A program made the translations under genes and the position numbers. 64,000 bases of DNA from Bipolaris cookei (lineage: Eukaryota > Ascomycota > Dothideomycetes > Pleosporales > Pleosporaceae). The stretch is taken from NCBI GenBank assembly GCA_002286855.1, contig NRSV01000007.1, positions 259,277 through 323,276 on the forward strand, written 5' to 3'. Shown here piece after piece: positions 36,993-48,677 of this stretch. The notes under the pieces were generated by a model. That model had not been told where the DNA came from, did not search any database, and was given only the letters and a program-made list of their open reading frames with translations. Every line of letters starts with the position of its first letter. The stretch's first letter is position 1.

Positions 36993-38285
36993 TTACAATT
37001 GCGTAGGGTAGTCCAATGTCTCAATCTTGTTAGGGTATACCAGCCCCCCCTGCTTCCTTACCTCATCCATAACCTCCATGATCAAGATGCTCTCATTCAG
37101 GCCCAGGAACCTGCCCTCCTTCCGGCCGTTGATGATGGCATCAGCTGCCTCGTCCGCCTCCCAGAACATGCCCTGACCCTCTCCTTCTGGCTGTAGTGAG
37201 CCACCAAAGCCGTTGTACCAGCCGCTTCCCTTACCTGGGCCTGGGATTGGAAATTCCTTGGACTCGATCTTGCCGTCCTTAGTAATAATCTTGGTCGAGC
37301 AGGGCCGGAACGAAGACCCAAACACTTGGATCTCGCCCAATGGTCCTTGGATGCGAACAAACGGTGCGTCCATGTTCCCCCCCGGTGAAGTAGCTACACG
37401 AAGAGACGTTGTGGCTACAGCATGAGCCTCACCGCCTTCCTCTTTGGAGCGCGGGAATCGCAGAATCACGGTGCTGTGCTCATCAGCCTTTCCTGTCGGC
37501 TCGTAGTTCTTGACAAAGGCTTGTAGCTGGGGCGCCTGACGCGTCTTCTCGGGCTGCGTGTGGTATATGGTCTGGAAGACCCAAGTCAGAGCGTAGATGC
37601 CGAGATCAAGCAGGGCACCACCAGCCAGGTCTGGGTTGACCATGCGGTTCTTGCCATCTGCAAAGTTCTTCTCAGGGTCGAGCGCCATGCTGTTGTCAGA
37701 GAGGACGCGCGCGACAGGTCCGATGCGTCCAGCAGTGATTTGCTCACGCACGTATATCGACAGAGGAAAGTAGCGAGTCCATACCGCCTCCATCAGGAAC
37801 AGGTTCTTTGACCTGGCAACCTCGGCAAGCTTTCGTGCCTGGGCGGCATTGACAGTAAAGGCCTTTTCGCATAACACATTCTTGCCCGCCTCCAAGCATA
37901 GCATGGCATTCTGGTAGTGGTGCGAGTGCGGCGTGGCAATGTACACAATGTCAATGTCTGGGTTCTTGACAAACTCCTCATACGACCCATATGCCTTTGC
38001 GTCCGACGGCGCACCAACCTCCTTGAGGAAATCTTTGGCGCGTGATTCCGACGTCGACGACGCGGCAGCAACAACCGTGTGCTTGAGATGGTTCACGCCG
38101 CGAGTCGTGGGATCGCACAGCAGATCTTTGGTACTGTTGTTGTCTTGTCAGCCTGTTCCCATAGCCATCTATGGTGGGGTGGGACGTGGTGGCACCATGG
38201 CGGGGTAAACCGTTACAACGTACAAGGTGATGGCGATGCCTCCCGTAGCCAGGATACCCCAGCGGACCGTCTTTGGTGAAGCCAT
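36993..38285 (-). CDS. Gfo/Idh/MocA-family NAD(P)-dependent dehydrogenase
   Basis: Two exons, 38224-38285 and 36993-38133, give 400 aa. The N-terminal Rossmann fold starts MASPKTVRWGILATGGIAIT, with the nucleotide-binding glycines in GILATGGIA. The segment DIVYIATPHSHHYQNAMLCL and the family motif CEKAFTVNAAQARKLAEVA (Lys of the EKP-like motif) follow. MEAVWTRYFPLS is typical of the dihydrodiol dehydrogenase/D-xylose dehydrogenase (NADP+) subgroup. The C-terminal GFO_IDH_MocA beta-sheet domain includes GGALLDLGIYALTWVFQ. The likely reaction is oxidation of a sugar or dihydrodiol in the cytosol. The exact substrate is not determinable from sequence. The intron joins T-F-T-K without frame change. 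No signal peptide is seen. Confidence 0.92.
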
Positions 38286-38844
38286 TGTCGAGTTTGCTGA
38301 TGTCAGTTTCGTTCGTCCTTCTCTGGGAAAGCAATTGGCAAAGATAAAGTGCTAAGCAACAGTAACAGAGGGTGCTTCGTGGGCAGCGAGGGTTTGTTGA
38401 TGATGTGTACAGCTAGGTAGCTGCAGAGCTCAAACGTCATGGAACTGCTACCCCACTCTTTTGCCGCCCCTCAATTTCATCTTCTTGCCGGTGCCTAAAG
38501 GAAACGACGGGCCGCGGAGTGTAGTGCGAGGCGATCGTAGATGCAGGGAGGACACGATTTAACAAGTACATTATACCGTTTTTGGCCTGTGCAGTGTGTA
38601 AATTCACGTACTATGTGGTGCGATACGTTGTTCTAACAACCACAACCCATTTTTGTCCATCGGTATACTACCCCAACCCGAGTCCCACCACAGCGCTATT
38701 CTGGTAATCCTCCATGTCCAATTCAATCCCGCACGACCCCCGCCCTAGCCATATTCATTCCTCATCTTACGCGGAATAGTTTAATTAAGCCAGAATGTTC
38801 CTTCTCGAATACACTGATGCCCTCAGCTTCACCCCACAAATTTG
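38286..38844. other. Spacer upstream of the dehydrogenase
   Basis: Promoter side of the dehydrogenase and the 3' side of the WSC locus. No gene is recognised. Confidence 0.45.
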
Positions 38845-39574
38845 CTATGGATCTCCAAGGCACTTTGTCGTACACTCCGCCCTCTGGGCATGCGCAGGTG
38901 TAGTAAACGTATTCAAGCACGAGCATCCCGCTCCGTCCCCGAGGGTAAAATCCAGAAAGTCTTGGCAGAGTCCTGTGCATCTTTGTACAGAATTTTGATG
39001 GCTTCTTTTGTATGCTTTGCAAAAGATGCCTACGCTGTTGGTCTTGTCGACATAGCAGCCTACGGGCACGAAGACGTAGGCCCTGCGCTCGGCTAGCTCG
39101 ACTTTTTATACTTTTTCGTGATTCGCCAGCTCTTGTTGCTTGGCTACGAGCTGCACAGATAGAGTTTGCTCGCGGTTCACCAGTTCTTGTTGTTTGGATA
39201 CAAGTTGTGATAGTAGTGTCTGCTCACGCTCCAGGCACTGCATGTTGTTCGTCTGGCACTCGTCTAACGACGGACAAGCGGTCGTGTCGGCTCCAATTGG
39301 TGAGGGAACGGGCTGCTTGAATGTGATATCGTTTGTGCACGTGCATGAGCAGTTGTGGTTGTTTAGTCACGGGTCTGCACAAGTGATTGAGGGGTTAGTG
39401 CCTGTCTCTTGGTGTTATATGTGCTAAATGCTGCAGCTATTGTGTTTACTTGCCGTTCTCGCACTCGTACATGGTTCCAGGGAGGTTGAGGCCGCCTAGG
39501 ATTTGTTGCGTGTTATCTGCATAGACGTTTGTTGTGTACATGGCAGAAACGAGGAGGATCCAAAAGGCACGCAT
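38845..39574 (-). pseudogene. Secreted WSC-domain protein gene with two in-frame stops
   Basis: Reading starts at 39574 with a signal peptide (MRAFWILLVSAMYTTNVYAD). After GTMYECEN the frame goes through an intron at 39375-39453 (GC donor gcaagt, branch-like cactaac, acceptor cag). The next exon is Cys-rich (NNHNCSCTCTND), then has two 18-residue coiled-coil repeats (EQTLLSQLVSKQQELVNR and EQTLSVQLVAKQQELANH). It ends in a WSC domain with eight Cys (GCYVDK, CTGLCQD, GCSCLNTF, ECTTKC), stopping at LGDP. The single frame is interrupted by TGA at 39367-39369 and TAA at 39106-39108. WSC domains bind cell-wall glycans. A GT donor at the same place gives a different frame without the Cys-rich sequence. 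Sequencing error, stop-codon readthrough or an undetected intron remain possible. Confidence 0.55.
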
Positions 39575-41508
39575 TATAGCTTCAAGTAAGTGAATAGAAT
39601 GTAAAGGATGTAGGGTTGAAACTGATGGTCAGGACATTTCCTGTAGCTGTGGTTCTATATAACTTCGTTCTCTATCCATTTCTTAGGCCAAAGTTCCATC
39701 TCTTCATCCAGCATGAAAAATACCGATTAAGATGCATATCCGGATTGCATGCGGTGTGCTGGATGTAGCAATGGGACTCCCAGAACTTGTCAAAGATACC
39801 TTCTCTTCGAGCCTTTGCTTTTCAGTCCCTTTCTTTTTCCCGCTTCCCATTTTCAAAAACCTCCATTTGTGCACCATTTATCTTACCAATTTGTACTTGA
39901 TCGATAACCCTGCCAGTTCCCATATCGCCCTGTTAACCAAATCATCCACTAACAAAAGTTGCTCGGAGAGGAAAGAAGAGATATCAAGATTACCCCCCAA
40001 AACCCTCTCCATACTGTACACCACCTCCATCTATACATCCCCCTCTAGTCTAAAGCCACCCGAGTAAGCAAATCCCAAACGTCTACCAAAATATTACTCA
40101 ACTTTTCTGAAGTATTCCTAGATAAATAAACCAATCTCACTTTCCAGACATCGACTTGAATGGATCTTGCAAGTCTGACAGCCCTCTACCCTATACTAAA
40201 CATCCCTTGGTATTCAAAAGTTATTTAAATAGGATTCGAGATATCGCTACACTGTTACTCGCAGTGTCGCAAGCCACAAGCGTCGCTGGAGCGGATACGC
40301 GGATGGACTGCTGCAAAGTGGAAAAAGCACCACTGGGGTAGGGTAGAATGTGGGGTGTCGGGGAGACTGGATATGGTGTGGGATAAGGTGTAGTGTAAGA
40401 GAACAATGTCCAGATATGTTGCTGTTGATTGGTGTCACGTGCAGTTGTTGCTCAAGTCATGTGCCAATACCGATTGGAAACGCTTTCTTGTAGTTGGAGT
40501 GATAGGAAAGAGATACAGAAAAGACTATGATTTTTGCAGAATCGAGCACTAATCGTTGAGAAGGAAAGTAATTTTTGAAAGTGCATGTGCTTAATATCCA
40601 GCACGACTACGTAGCCGATTGGTTCGTAACGAGACAGCCTCGCACAGCTTGCGACCCAACACTGTGCCCCCTGGACCCGTCAGCACACAAACACCAACTA
40701 AACCCTTGTTGATAGTACGGCCCATTTCTGATGCTGTCATATATGGATGTAAAACAAGCTTGCCAAGCAACAGATCCGGGGACTGCGCGATTCGGCACGT
40801 AGCATGTCTTCATATAAACAAATTACTTTCAATAGCTTATCGACTTAATATATCGACTATTAGCGAGGTCATCTCAAGTCAAAGTCACTTCAATGGGAAT
40901 ATTTGTACGGCTGCAGCTGACCTCACAGAGTAAATCGAGCCCCGAAAATAGCAAATGTTATTCCATCTTGGATTAAACAAAGGACAAGCAAACAAGGACT
41001 CGAGTAACATCTGGAGTCCGACTGAATCTTGGAGACAGCCAACGTCGTTTTCCCACGACTCCACTCGACTTTAACTAGGCGGAGCTATCACCCGGTGGGT
41101 CCTATATGCCATATGTATTATATACAAATGGTCCACTAGGGAGGCGAGGCTTTGAGAACACCCCGGCGCTCACTATGAGAGTGCCCACGCGTTCCAGACG
41201 AGGCCTTGCAGGCCGATTAATATCCATCCCACCCAAACCATACCACGTGTGGAAGACTGAACCTGGATCTGGGTGAAAAACAAGCTTTGCGTTTATACAT
41301 CCAGGTCATCCGACCTGGTATGCCTCAAAGCCCCGTCTGTCGAGACGTGCTGGAAGCGACACGCAACCGAGCATGCAGTGTATCGTTTAGGCTCCCTATA
41401 TTTCAGTATAAAAGGGTTGTGTTATTCAGTACGCAGTTGCCTTACCAGTCACTTGTCATAGTTTTCTATATCTTCTAACTTGGACGGTCAGACACCATCA
41501 TAACTTCT
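39575..41508. other. 1.9-kb AT-rich spacer
   Basis: The left end has a TATATA element near 39657-39661, about 83 bp upstream of the WSC start on the minus strand. The right end has the TATA box of the AA9 gene. Frames such as 39732-40067 (+) look non-coding. No repeat element was recognised. Confidence 0.5.
41407..41414 (+). promoter_or_regulatory. TATA box of the AA9 gene
   Basis: TATAAAAG lies about 100 bp upstream of the ATG at 41509. Confidence 0.6.
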
Positions 41509-42614
41509 ATGATGAAGAACACCCTCATCTTAGCCTGCATATCTACCTTGACAACCCATGTTTCCGCCCACGCAACGTTCCAGGACCTCTGGGTCAACGG
41601 AGTAGACAAGATATGTACCCTCTAAAACCAGTCCTTCCACAACACTAACACCCACCCACCAGTCCACCTGCGCAAGACTCCCTAACAGCAACAGCCCTGT
41701 CACCTCCGTAACAAGCAACGACATCCGCTGCAACGCAAACCAGGGCCCTGCCCCTTCCAAATGCAGCGTCCCAGCCGGCACCACCGTAACCATCGAAATG
41801 CACCAACAAAATGGCGACCGCTCCTGTGCCAATGAAGCCATCGGCGGCGCCCACTACGGCCCCGTCCTCGTCTACCTCTCCAAAGTCTCCGACTCTTCCA
41901 CCGCTGACGGCTCCACCCCCTTTTTCAAAATCTTCCAGGACACGTGGGCTCGCAATCCGTCTGGCAGCGGCGGTCCAGACGACTACTGGGGCACCAAAGA
42001 TCTGAATAAGAATTGCGGGAAGATGGATATCATGATTCCTGCGGACCTCGCCGTGGGAGACTACCTCTTGCGTGCTGAGGCTATTGCGCTGCATGCAGCG
42101 GGGAGTGCGGGTGGAGCACAGTTTTACATGACGTGCTATCAGATTACTGTCACAGGGGGTGGCTCGTCGGTTCCGTCTGGCGTTTCTTTCCCGGGCACGT
42201 ACAAGGCGTCTGATCCGGGGATTCAGATTAATATTTATCAGAAGCTTGCGTCGTATGTTGCACCGGGCCCGGCAGTTGTTGCTGGTGGCACCGAAGCGGT
42301 TGCTGGACAGGCAGGATCGGTGGTTACTACTACGGGAGGACCGGTTACTACGCCAACTCAGACGAGTACGTTGAGGACGTCGATGGTGGCTACGTCTGCG
42401 GCGCCGACGCCGACGGATGGAGGTGGTGCGGGGGGTTGCTCGGTTGCGAAGTATGGACAGTGTGGGGGGAGGGGGTTCACTGGGTGTACTGCTTGTAAGT
42501 TCATGACATGGAGAGTGAATGTGTGGTTGAGAAATGTCTTTTTACTGACTACGAAAAGGTGCCTCTGGATCGAGTTGCAAGGCATCAGGTGACTTTTACT
42601 CTCAGTGCCTGTGA
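41509..42614 (+). CDS. AA9 lytic polysaccharide monooxygenase with CBM1
   Basis: Secreted copper enzyme that cleaves cellulose oxidatively. The signal peptide (MMKNTLILACISTLTTHVSA) is followed by His as first mature residue (HATFQDLWVNG), which forms the copper histidine brace. The second His is in GAHYGPVLVYLSKV. The Gln/Tyr pair is in GGAQFYMTCYQ. A Ser/Thr-rich linker leads to a C-terminal cellulose-binding CBM1 (YGQCGGRGFTGCTAC-ASGSSCK..YSQCL). Proposed exons are 41509-41601, 41663-42494 and 42559-42614, giving 326 aa. The 3' intron is clear. The first one is not: the stronger-looking donor at 41615 breaks the frame, and the in-frame donor gtagac at 41602 drops residues usually found after VNG. 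The gene is probably induced by plant polysaccharides, as known for the family. Confidence 0.92.
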
Positions 42615-43481
42615 AGTGATATGATTGAAGCACCATGTGCTTTAGGACTTTTCTGTAAATATCTGTAACCCGTTACTCTTATGTATCCATCCATCTCCAT
42701 TTCCGAGTTGAAGATCGTACCACATCTACATCCATTTCTAATTCCTTTTATACCAGACCTATCAATGTGACCATTTCTGCACCTAGTGTAACTTCCTATG
42801 CCCATGCCTTCCAGTCATTTTCATAATATTCCGGAATAAACCCCATGACGCCACACACGAAACATCCATTAGGCATCGCGCAGTCCCCTAGACATGTAAT
42901 CTATTCCGACCACCACCCCTCCCCCATTCCTGTCCTCAACCCGCGAACTCCGAACCTTCCCCCTTCTCCGACTTCTTCCTGACAAATTCCCAGAGTAAAC
43001 TTGTTTTTCGTCATCCGATCCCCTCTTACCCCCTCTTCCCCGCGCCCCGTCGTCGAATATCTGTAAGCATACATACCCTTCGGCATTGGACGCCTAACCC
43101 ACCCCCCCCTGGACACTCACTGCTGCCTAAACTCTAAGGCGATGCCGCCATCTCGACTCATACTGACTGCGTTTTTTACTCCGCTTACTTTTTTTTGCGC
43201 GCTCAGCTGCGCTGCGAGGGTGTATTCCGAATGATTACGGTATATGTCTTTGTATGCGGAATGGGTAGGTGACCGGTGAGAGAGAGGAGAGTGTGTCATA
43301 GGCGTATGCATGTAGGGATATATATATGTGTGTATGTGTAAGGGAAGATGAGGTAGGACAGCAGAGCAAGTTCGATTTTCGACTTTATATTACTGCGAGT
43401 TTGAAGAGAATAGTTCAACGTCTTCATATAAATCTATTTCTTCGATAAAATCATACAATTTAAATCATAGCAGAAGCGACA
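42615..43481. other. Spacer downstream of the AA9 gene
   Basis: CT-rich sequence at 42890-43120, then AT-rich leader sequence with TATA-like catataaatc near 43426, upstream of the small orphan gene. No gene is seen. Confidence 0.45.
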
Positions 43482-43850
43482 ATGTCGACTCCCTCGAACG
43501 CAAACACCACTGCTGCAGCCGGATCGGCCCAGGCGCCCCCGAGGTACTCAACCTTCTCGCCTCCATCATACACCGCATCTACATCTATTTTGTCGGACAC
43601 ATACTCAATTCTCTCGCATACATCGACATCTAAGAAATTTCTCGGCAAAATGTGGAATTCCAAGCGTAAGTTCACCAGTGTTTTTTTTGGAAGGGGCATA
43701 CAGGCAGAGAAAGCTGACAGGTGGGTCGGACTAGATGAAGAGAAGAATGAGAAAGCAGAGAAGGGAAAGGGGAAGGAGGTGAGACAGAGGGAGGCAGATG
43801 AGAAGGAGGTGAGGGCTGCAGCGAGGTCGGTGTATTTTTCTATGCGGTAG
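43482..43850 (+). CDS. Small hypothetical protein (122 aa)
   Basis: Uninterrupted frame. The first half is Ser/Thr/Pro/Tyr-rich (PPRYSTFSPPSYTASTSILS). A basic patch follows (KMWNSKRKFTSVFFGRG), then a charged Lys/Glu-rich helix (EEKNEKAEKGKGKEVRQREA). A TATA-like element lies about 55 bp upstream. No signal peptide and no known family. The composition resembles small fungal orphan proteins. It might also be non-coding. Confidence 0.5.
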   Translation: MSTPSNANTTAAAGSAQAPPRYSTFSPPSYTASTSILSDTYSILSHTSTSKKFLGKMWNSKRKFTSVFFGRGIQAEKADRWVGLDEEKNEKAEKGKGKEVRQREADEKEVRAAARSVYFSMR

Positions 43851-44382
43851 GGGGTTGAGGTGGAAAAGTGCTGAGGTTCTTCTTTGGTCAGAAGGGTTTG
43901 CGTGGGATTTTTGGGTGTTTTTAGGTTACGTGTATGGATATTTATGGGGTTTAAGAGGGGTTGGTATATAGTTTAGATTGTAAAGGTTTTTTTTGGGATA
44001 TACGACGTAATACGTGTATTTTATTCGTACGTTATCTGTGACGTGGAGTTCTTTATGGATTGTAAGACGATGATGGAATCCGGTGTGATAGAGCTTGGTT
44101 AGTTGTGAGAAGACATGTACAGAGAATGAGATTGCCAGATAGATTGAGTGCAATGCAGTCTAGATAGGGAGGCAAAAGCGGTATTACAAGACATTAAAAT
44201 CCTCAATTAGTGTACGAAACTGTTTATTAGAATTTCCAAACACCATAGCAGTTTCCCAAAAAAAAATGTTGAGAAGACACAAAAACTCCATCGAAATTGC
44301 CAAGGACTTGCAACTGCACGTCCAACGATAACAATCCCATTACGCCAACTACCAACGCAAACGCTTTTAAAGACACAAAAAC
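43851..44382. other. Convergent spacer
   Basis: T-rich then A-rich sequence between the small orphan and the DUF2235 gene, presumably their 3' UTRs. Confidence 0.45.
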
Positions 44383-46663
44383 CTACGCCTCACAATTCGT
44401 TCCGCATGATCCCCTTCTCGCCCCTAAATAATCCTCCTTACTCCCCTTACTCCCACCCGTCGTTTCATCCGTCTTCGTGCGCTCTGGCGGATGCCGTCTA
44501 ACAAAGCACTCGCCAACATGATGTCCCTCTTCGCACGATACAACCCACTTACCCATACCATAATCGTCCGGCGCAATTCTCACACCCCTGCCGCCACCAC
44601 CCACAATCAAGTTTCCAGGGCGGTACTTTGGATCCGCACGCATGCGCTTGATGACGCTGCAGTGTACAACGGCGTTGGCGGGGATATCACGTGTCTCGCC
44701 TTTGGGCAGCGGCCAGCGGATAGCTTTCCAACTGCCGTCTTCCTGCAGGTCCATGCGGCGGAAGGGGAGGTACTCCATTATCTTCCACGAGATAACGCCC
44801 ATGCGGTTTACGCCGTTGTTAAACTGCAGGACATCGTGGATGCGGCCTTTGGTCGCTGCAGCATTGAGGTGCTGGTGGAAATGCGTGTCTGGGGTTTCCC
44901 GGTGGTGCAAGAGGATAGTTTCGTCATCGGTATAGCCTGTGATGCCGCTCGAGGTGATTGCGTCGCCGTCGCCATCGGTAGCCGAGGGCGAGGCGGGGTC
45001 GACTTCGATGGTTGGGATGTCATTGTGAGTGTGGCCGCCGCCGGGCATGGCGTTTTCGTGGCAGCAGTTTAGAGCCTCTAGCTTCTCCTTGTCGAATTCG
45101 AGGCCGGCTTTTTGGGCTTCGCGTACCATCCAGACGAGAGGGACGTGGCTCAGTGCTGCGTCGCCGTCCTCAATGGGCCAGCCGCCTCCAATGTCCTGCA
45201 CTGCGTTAATTTTTATCAACCATGAAATTATGTCAGGATCTCACTTACAGCATGGCAGCCGGGGAACCAGACTTCTTGAATGTCTTGTTCGCCTTCTTCG
45301 TCTTCTGAGTTGTAGGTTGCGTGAGCATCGACTGATCGCATCGAAGGAGTAGCCAAGCGATTATTGTACCCCTTGCTTGAACTGCGCACTCCCGAAGTGT
45401 CATGAGGGTTTCTAAATCGCTCAGGAGGAACCAGATTGCCACTTCGGCCTCTGTCTTCCTCATCGTGTTTGTCTTTTTCATCAATATGATCATGATCGCC
45501 ATGATCATGAACCATTTCCCTTATCTGGTCCAAATGCTTATGACGGTGCTTATAGTACATAGACCTGTCTGGCTTTTCCTGGGAGATCAAATCTTGTCGG
45601 AATTTTGCGCGGCGCTCGTCGATTGAAACTGCATGTCGGATGACGCGCGCGCTACTTCGTGCAGTGTATGGGAACCTGCTGCGTTGCATCCATGCATTCT
45701 CAAAGGCTGGGACACTGTTGACAGTATCGAAAAGACCAAGAAAGCGGATGGGCTTGACAGGACGGCTAAATGTCTCTCTAAAGGCGCACATGAACTCGAG
45801 TTGTTTATGCTTTTCTGACTTTTCGCCAGGCTTCCTGTTTTTCCCCTCTTCTGGAACTCGACATTGCCATTTTTGAAATGTTCTGAAGCTTGGTCAGCAG
45901 AATCTCGTCATGCCTGCGAAAACAACTTACTTCCACGCAAATTGGCACATTTCTTCATTACCTGCCTACTAAGGGTTAGAATGATGCGCACTATGCTGCA
46001 ACAATCATATACTCACAGAAAGTAGACCGACATGATCCAGCATTTCGGCAAGAAAGCGAGCGGTATAGGCGCCTCGCGAGAAACCGAAAAAATAAATATC
46101 ATCTCCAGGAGTGTAATATCGCATCAAGAACTACAGATCTGTCAGTCAAACAACTCATGGTAATTGAGACGCTAGATTCTAGGGGTTCTGTATAACCCCG
46201 TTTGGAAGGACCTTGCTAACATACCTTGTATCCTGCCATAACGTGCATGTCAAAGGACGTTCCTGGTGGTGTTAGATTGTGCAAGACCACCAACAAGGGC
46301 AAACATACCGATTGCACTGTCCTTTGCTTTGGCATACCAGGACTGAAATCTTTCCCATCGGCCTGTTCTAGTCATAGAACCATTGGCTTTGGTGATATAA
46401 GTGCCAATACCCGGCTGGTAGTAATGAAACTGGTCATCGCCGTTGCGATCAAGCATGCGGTAGATCTTGAGAATATTACTGTCTGAATCTGTGCCAGAGA
46501 ACTTGTTACCCGTGCCATCAAAGCACAAGACAAACTTCTTGGTTACGTGGCCTTGACGGCGTGGTGTAGCTCCGTAGTCCATTGGATTCTCACTGCGAAT
46601 CGATGTGGCAAGCTGGGGTACATAATTCTGTGAACGCAGCTGCTCGGTATTCTTGGAAGTCAT
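44383..46663 (-). CDS. DUF2235 alpha/beta-hydrolase protein
   Basis: Predicted hydrolase of the family that includes bacterial Tle1-type phospholipases. The fungal role is unknown. The start at 46663 (MTSKNTEQLRSQNYVPQ) precedes the domain hallmark KKFVLCFDGTGNKFSG (about residue 42). Later come YFFGFSRGAYTARFLAEML, with the GxSxG nucleophile Ser, and FLGLFDTVNSVP. There are about six exons; the splices that bring GTSFDMHVMAGYK and FLMRYYTPGDD together are clear. One exon near 45931-45961 is only about 31 nt. A polar insertion contains a His/Asp-rich run (DHGDHDHIDEKDKHDEED). The C-terminal half resumes with DIGGGWPIEDGDAALSHVPL, which carries a likely catalytic Asp and His region. No signal peptide was found. 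Confidence 0.87.
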
Positions 46664-48677
46664 GTTGGCCAAGTCAAAATGCGAGCGGGAGGGGCTTGCG
46701 GGTTGGGGAAGATATCAACCAGGTCTTGGAAAGTGGGGATTTCAACGCATCAGACACGTAAAAAGATATCTACCTGCAGCAGAAGGCCGAGGAACAAAAG
46801 TCTGAAATGGGGTTATGCACATTTCTTCTCCCCCACATTAGCTGGCGCGTGGTTTTCTGGCAAGCAAAAGTGTCGATCACCAAGATTTACGCAGCATGCA
46901 TAATGTCACACCCACCTACGGCTCGATAGGACAGCGCGCTGATGATACGGAGCCGTCTAGGAGCCAGTAAGAGGCCACTGGTAGATTTTAATCAAATCCC
47001 GTTCATCACATGCATTCTACCAATATGCAATAGACTAGTAGGGCGAGCTAGTTTGTTTGAGTCTCCACCTGCCGCACAAGGAGACATGAGGCGCAAGTGG
47101 CCCGGACGCGAAGGCGAAAATCAACAAAATGCACGGTGAGTACTCGAGACAGACCGCTCCCATGTTTCGTTGCACGTCAGTGCAAAAGAAAAGGAAGCGA
47201 AAGATGATTTGAGGTAATATGGTGACAAGGCATTCTGATGGACCAAAAAGTACCTAGTGAAGGAAGAGTATGCAATTGTTATGAACGGCGGGCGTAATGA
47301 TGGAGTTGCTTTGCTTGGGCGCGGAGAGTCATGTAGTGCCATCAGTCGTGTCGATCGGCGGTGATGTGAGGAGCTGAGGTCAATGGGGTCGCCGACACTG
47401 GCTGCTGAAAAGCATGTCCAATTTCATCCACATGCAGTTTAGCGATTACCCTGCGGCCGATCAATTACGGGCCGCTGAGATCCCTACCCCACCCACCTTT
47501 GTTCTGTCTCGTCTATCGATCATCGTCTTGCTTGGTCTTGTCCGTTCTTGGTCCGCCGCAATAACCTGAGAAAAATGGTCGCTTCCACAAGAGTGTAGCT
47601 ATTCGCTAGAACGAGCACCACGCGCGTGCTAATTGCCGAGAATGAGACATGATGAATCACCGTTGCAAAGATTGAGCATTCCAACGGTGTTACACCGAAT
47701 CTAGTGCTGTTTGCACAAGGATCTAACCGGACATTTTGGGGTACGTAGTTCTTACCCGCCGAGTTTGGCGCACCAGGAGATCCTCCCCAGGACATACCAC
47801 GCAGCGCCTGTAGCCCGGTCAACATGGCCTTGCATATCCGGGACAGGCCGCAGGCCACGGAAAGGCGGCCCCTAGCATCCTACTCGACAGGGTAGTTTTT
47901 GAGGCTTGCTCACGTGCTTCTCCGCCAGCCACCACGACATGATGGCTTCCTGGTACTTACCTCTCCTACTCGCATTACCCAGCTACCCACGAAATCCGCT
48001 CTAGGTCCTTTGGAATACGGGTTGTCTGGTTACTTCACCTCTCAACCCCATTTCTCCGCCTGGTTCACGTACCCGAGAGATAGGTGCATCCGTAGGTCCC
48101 CTGCAGATTTCTTCTGCTTGACAGCTCATAGTGTCACCAAGATCTGCAGTGAGCTCTACTACCCAACCTATCAATCGTGCATCTTGCGAGTTAATGGTAC
48201 GCGAGCGACCATTTACAGGTCTGATCGTCATTGTTGATGCGTCCGATCAAGGTGAACGTGCAGTGTTCAGCCGTGGATCAGTGACCGTGCTACGAAATCC
48301 CACTAGTGATATCATTCACATGGCCGCAGAGCGCCAATAGGATCAGCGGGGAAGGTGGCTAAGACAGCGCAAAGGTCCAAAACCCATCATACACAATGCC
48401 CATTTACGCATAGCTCCAAAAACGCCCACTGACGATATCTGGAACTACTCACCGAGCCGACATGTTGATCACTGCATCATGCCTGTAAGCGATCATCGCC
48501 CTGCACCTTGCTTCTTGTCGCTGGACTAAGGGTCTCCGTCGGGAGTACGACGCCTATCAGTGCCCATTGCTCTTTTTGCAAGCTACTTTGCTCATACTTG
48601 GAGACTTCCCCGCCTACTATATGCCTTCAGTTTTCCTTTCCTTCCCTCTCACATGCTCATCATAGTCACTATTCATC
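46664..48677. other. 2-kb spacer upstream of the Ppo gene
   Basis: This separates the divergent DUF2235 and Ppo genes. The longest frames (47520-47858 -, 47899-48237 +) lack recognisable domains and overlap each other's antisense frames, so I do not call them. The C/T-rich end near 48590-48660 is a probable Ppo leader. Confidence 0.5.

Noticed and set aside
44491..45072. 193-codon plus frame opposite the DUF2235 gene
   Set aside because: Antisense shadow of the real coding exon that ends at 44383.
47520..48237. Two frames of 112 codons (minus 47520-47858, plus 47899-48237)
   Set aside because: No domains, no supported introns, and similar frames exist on the opposite strand at the same place. 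Treated as non-coding spacer.
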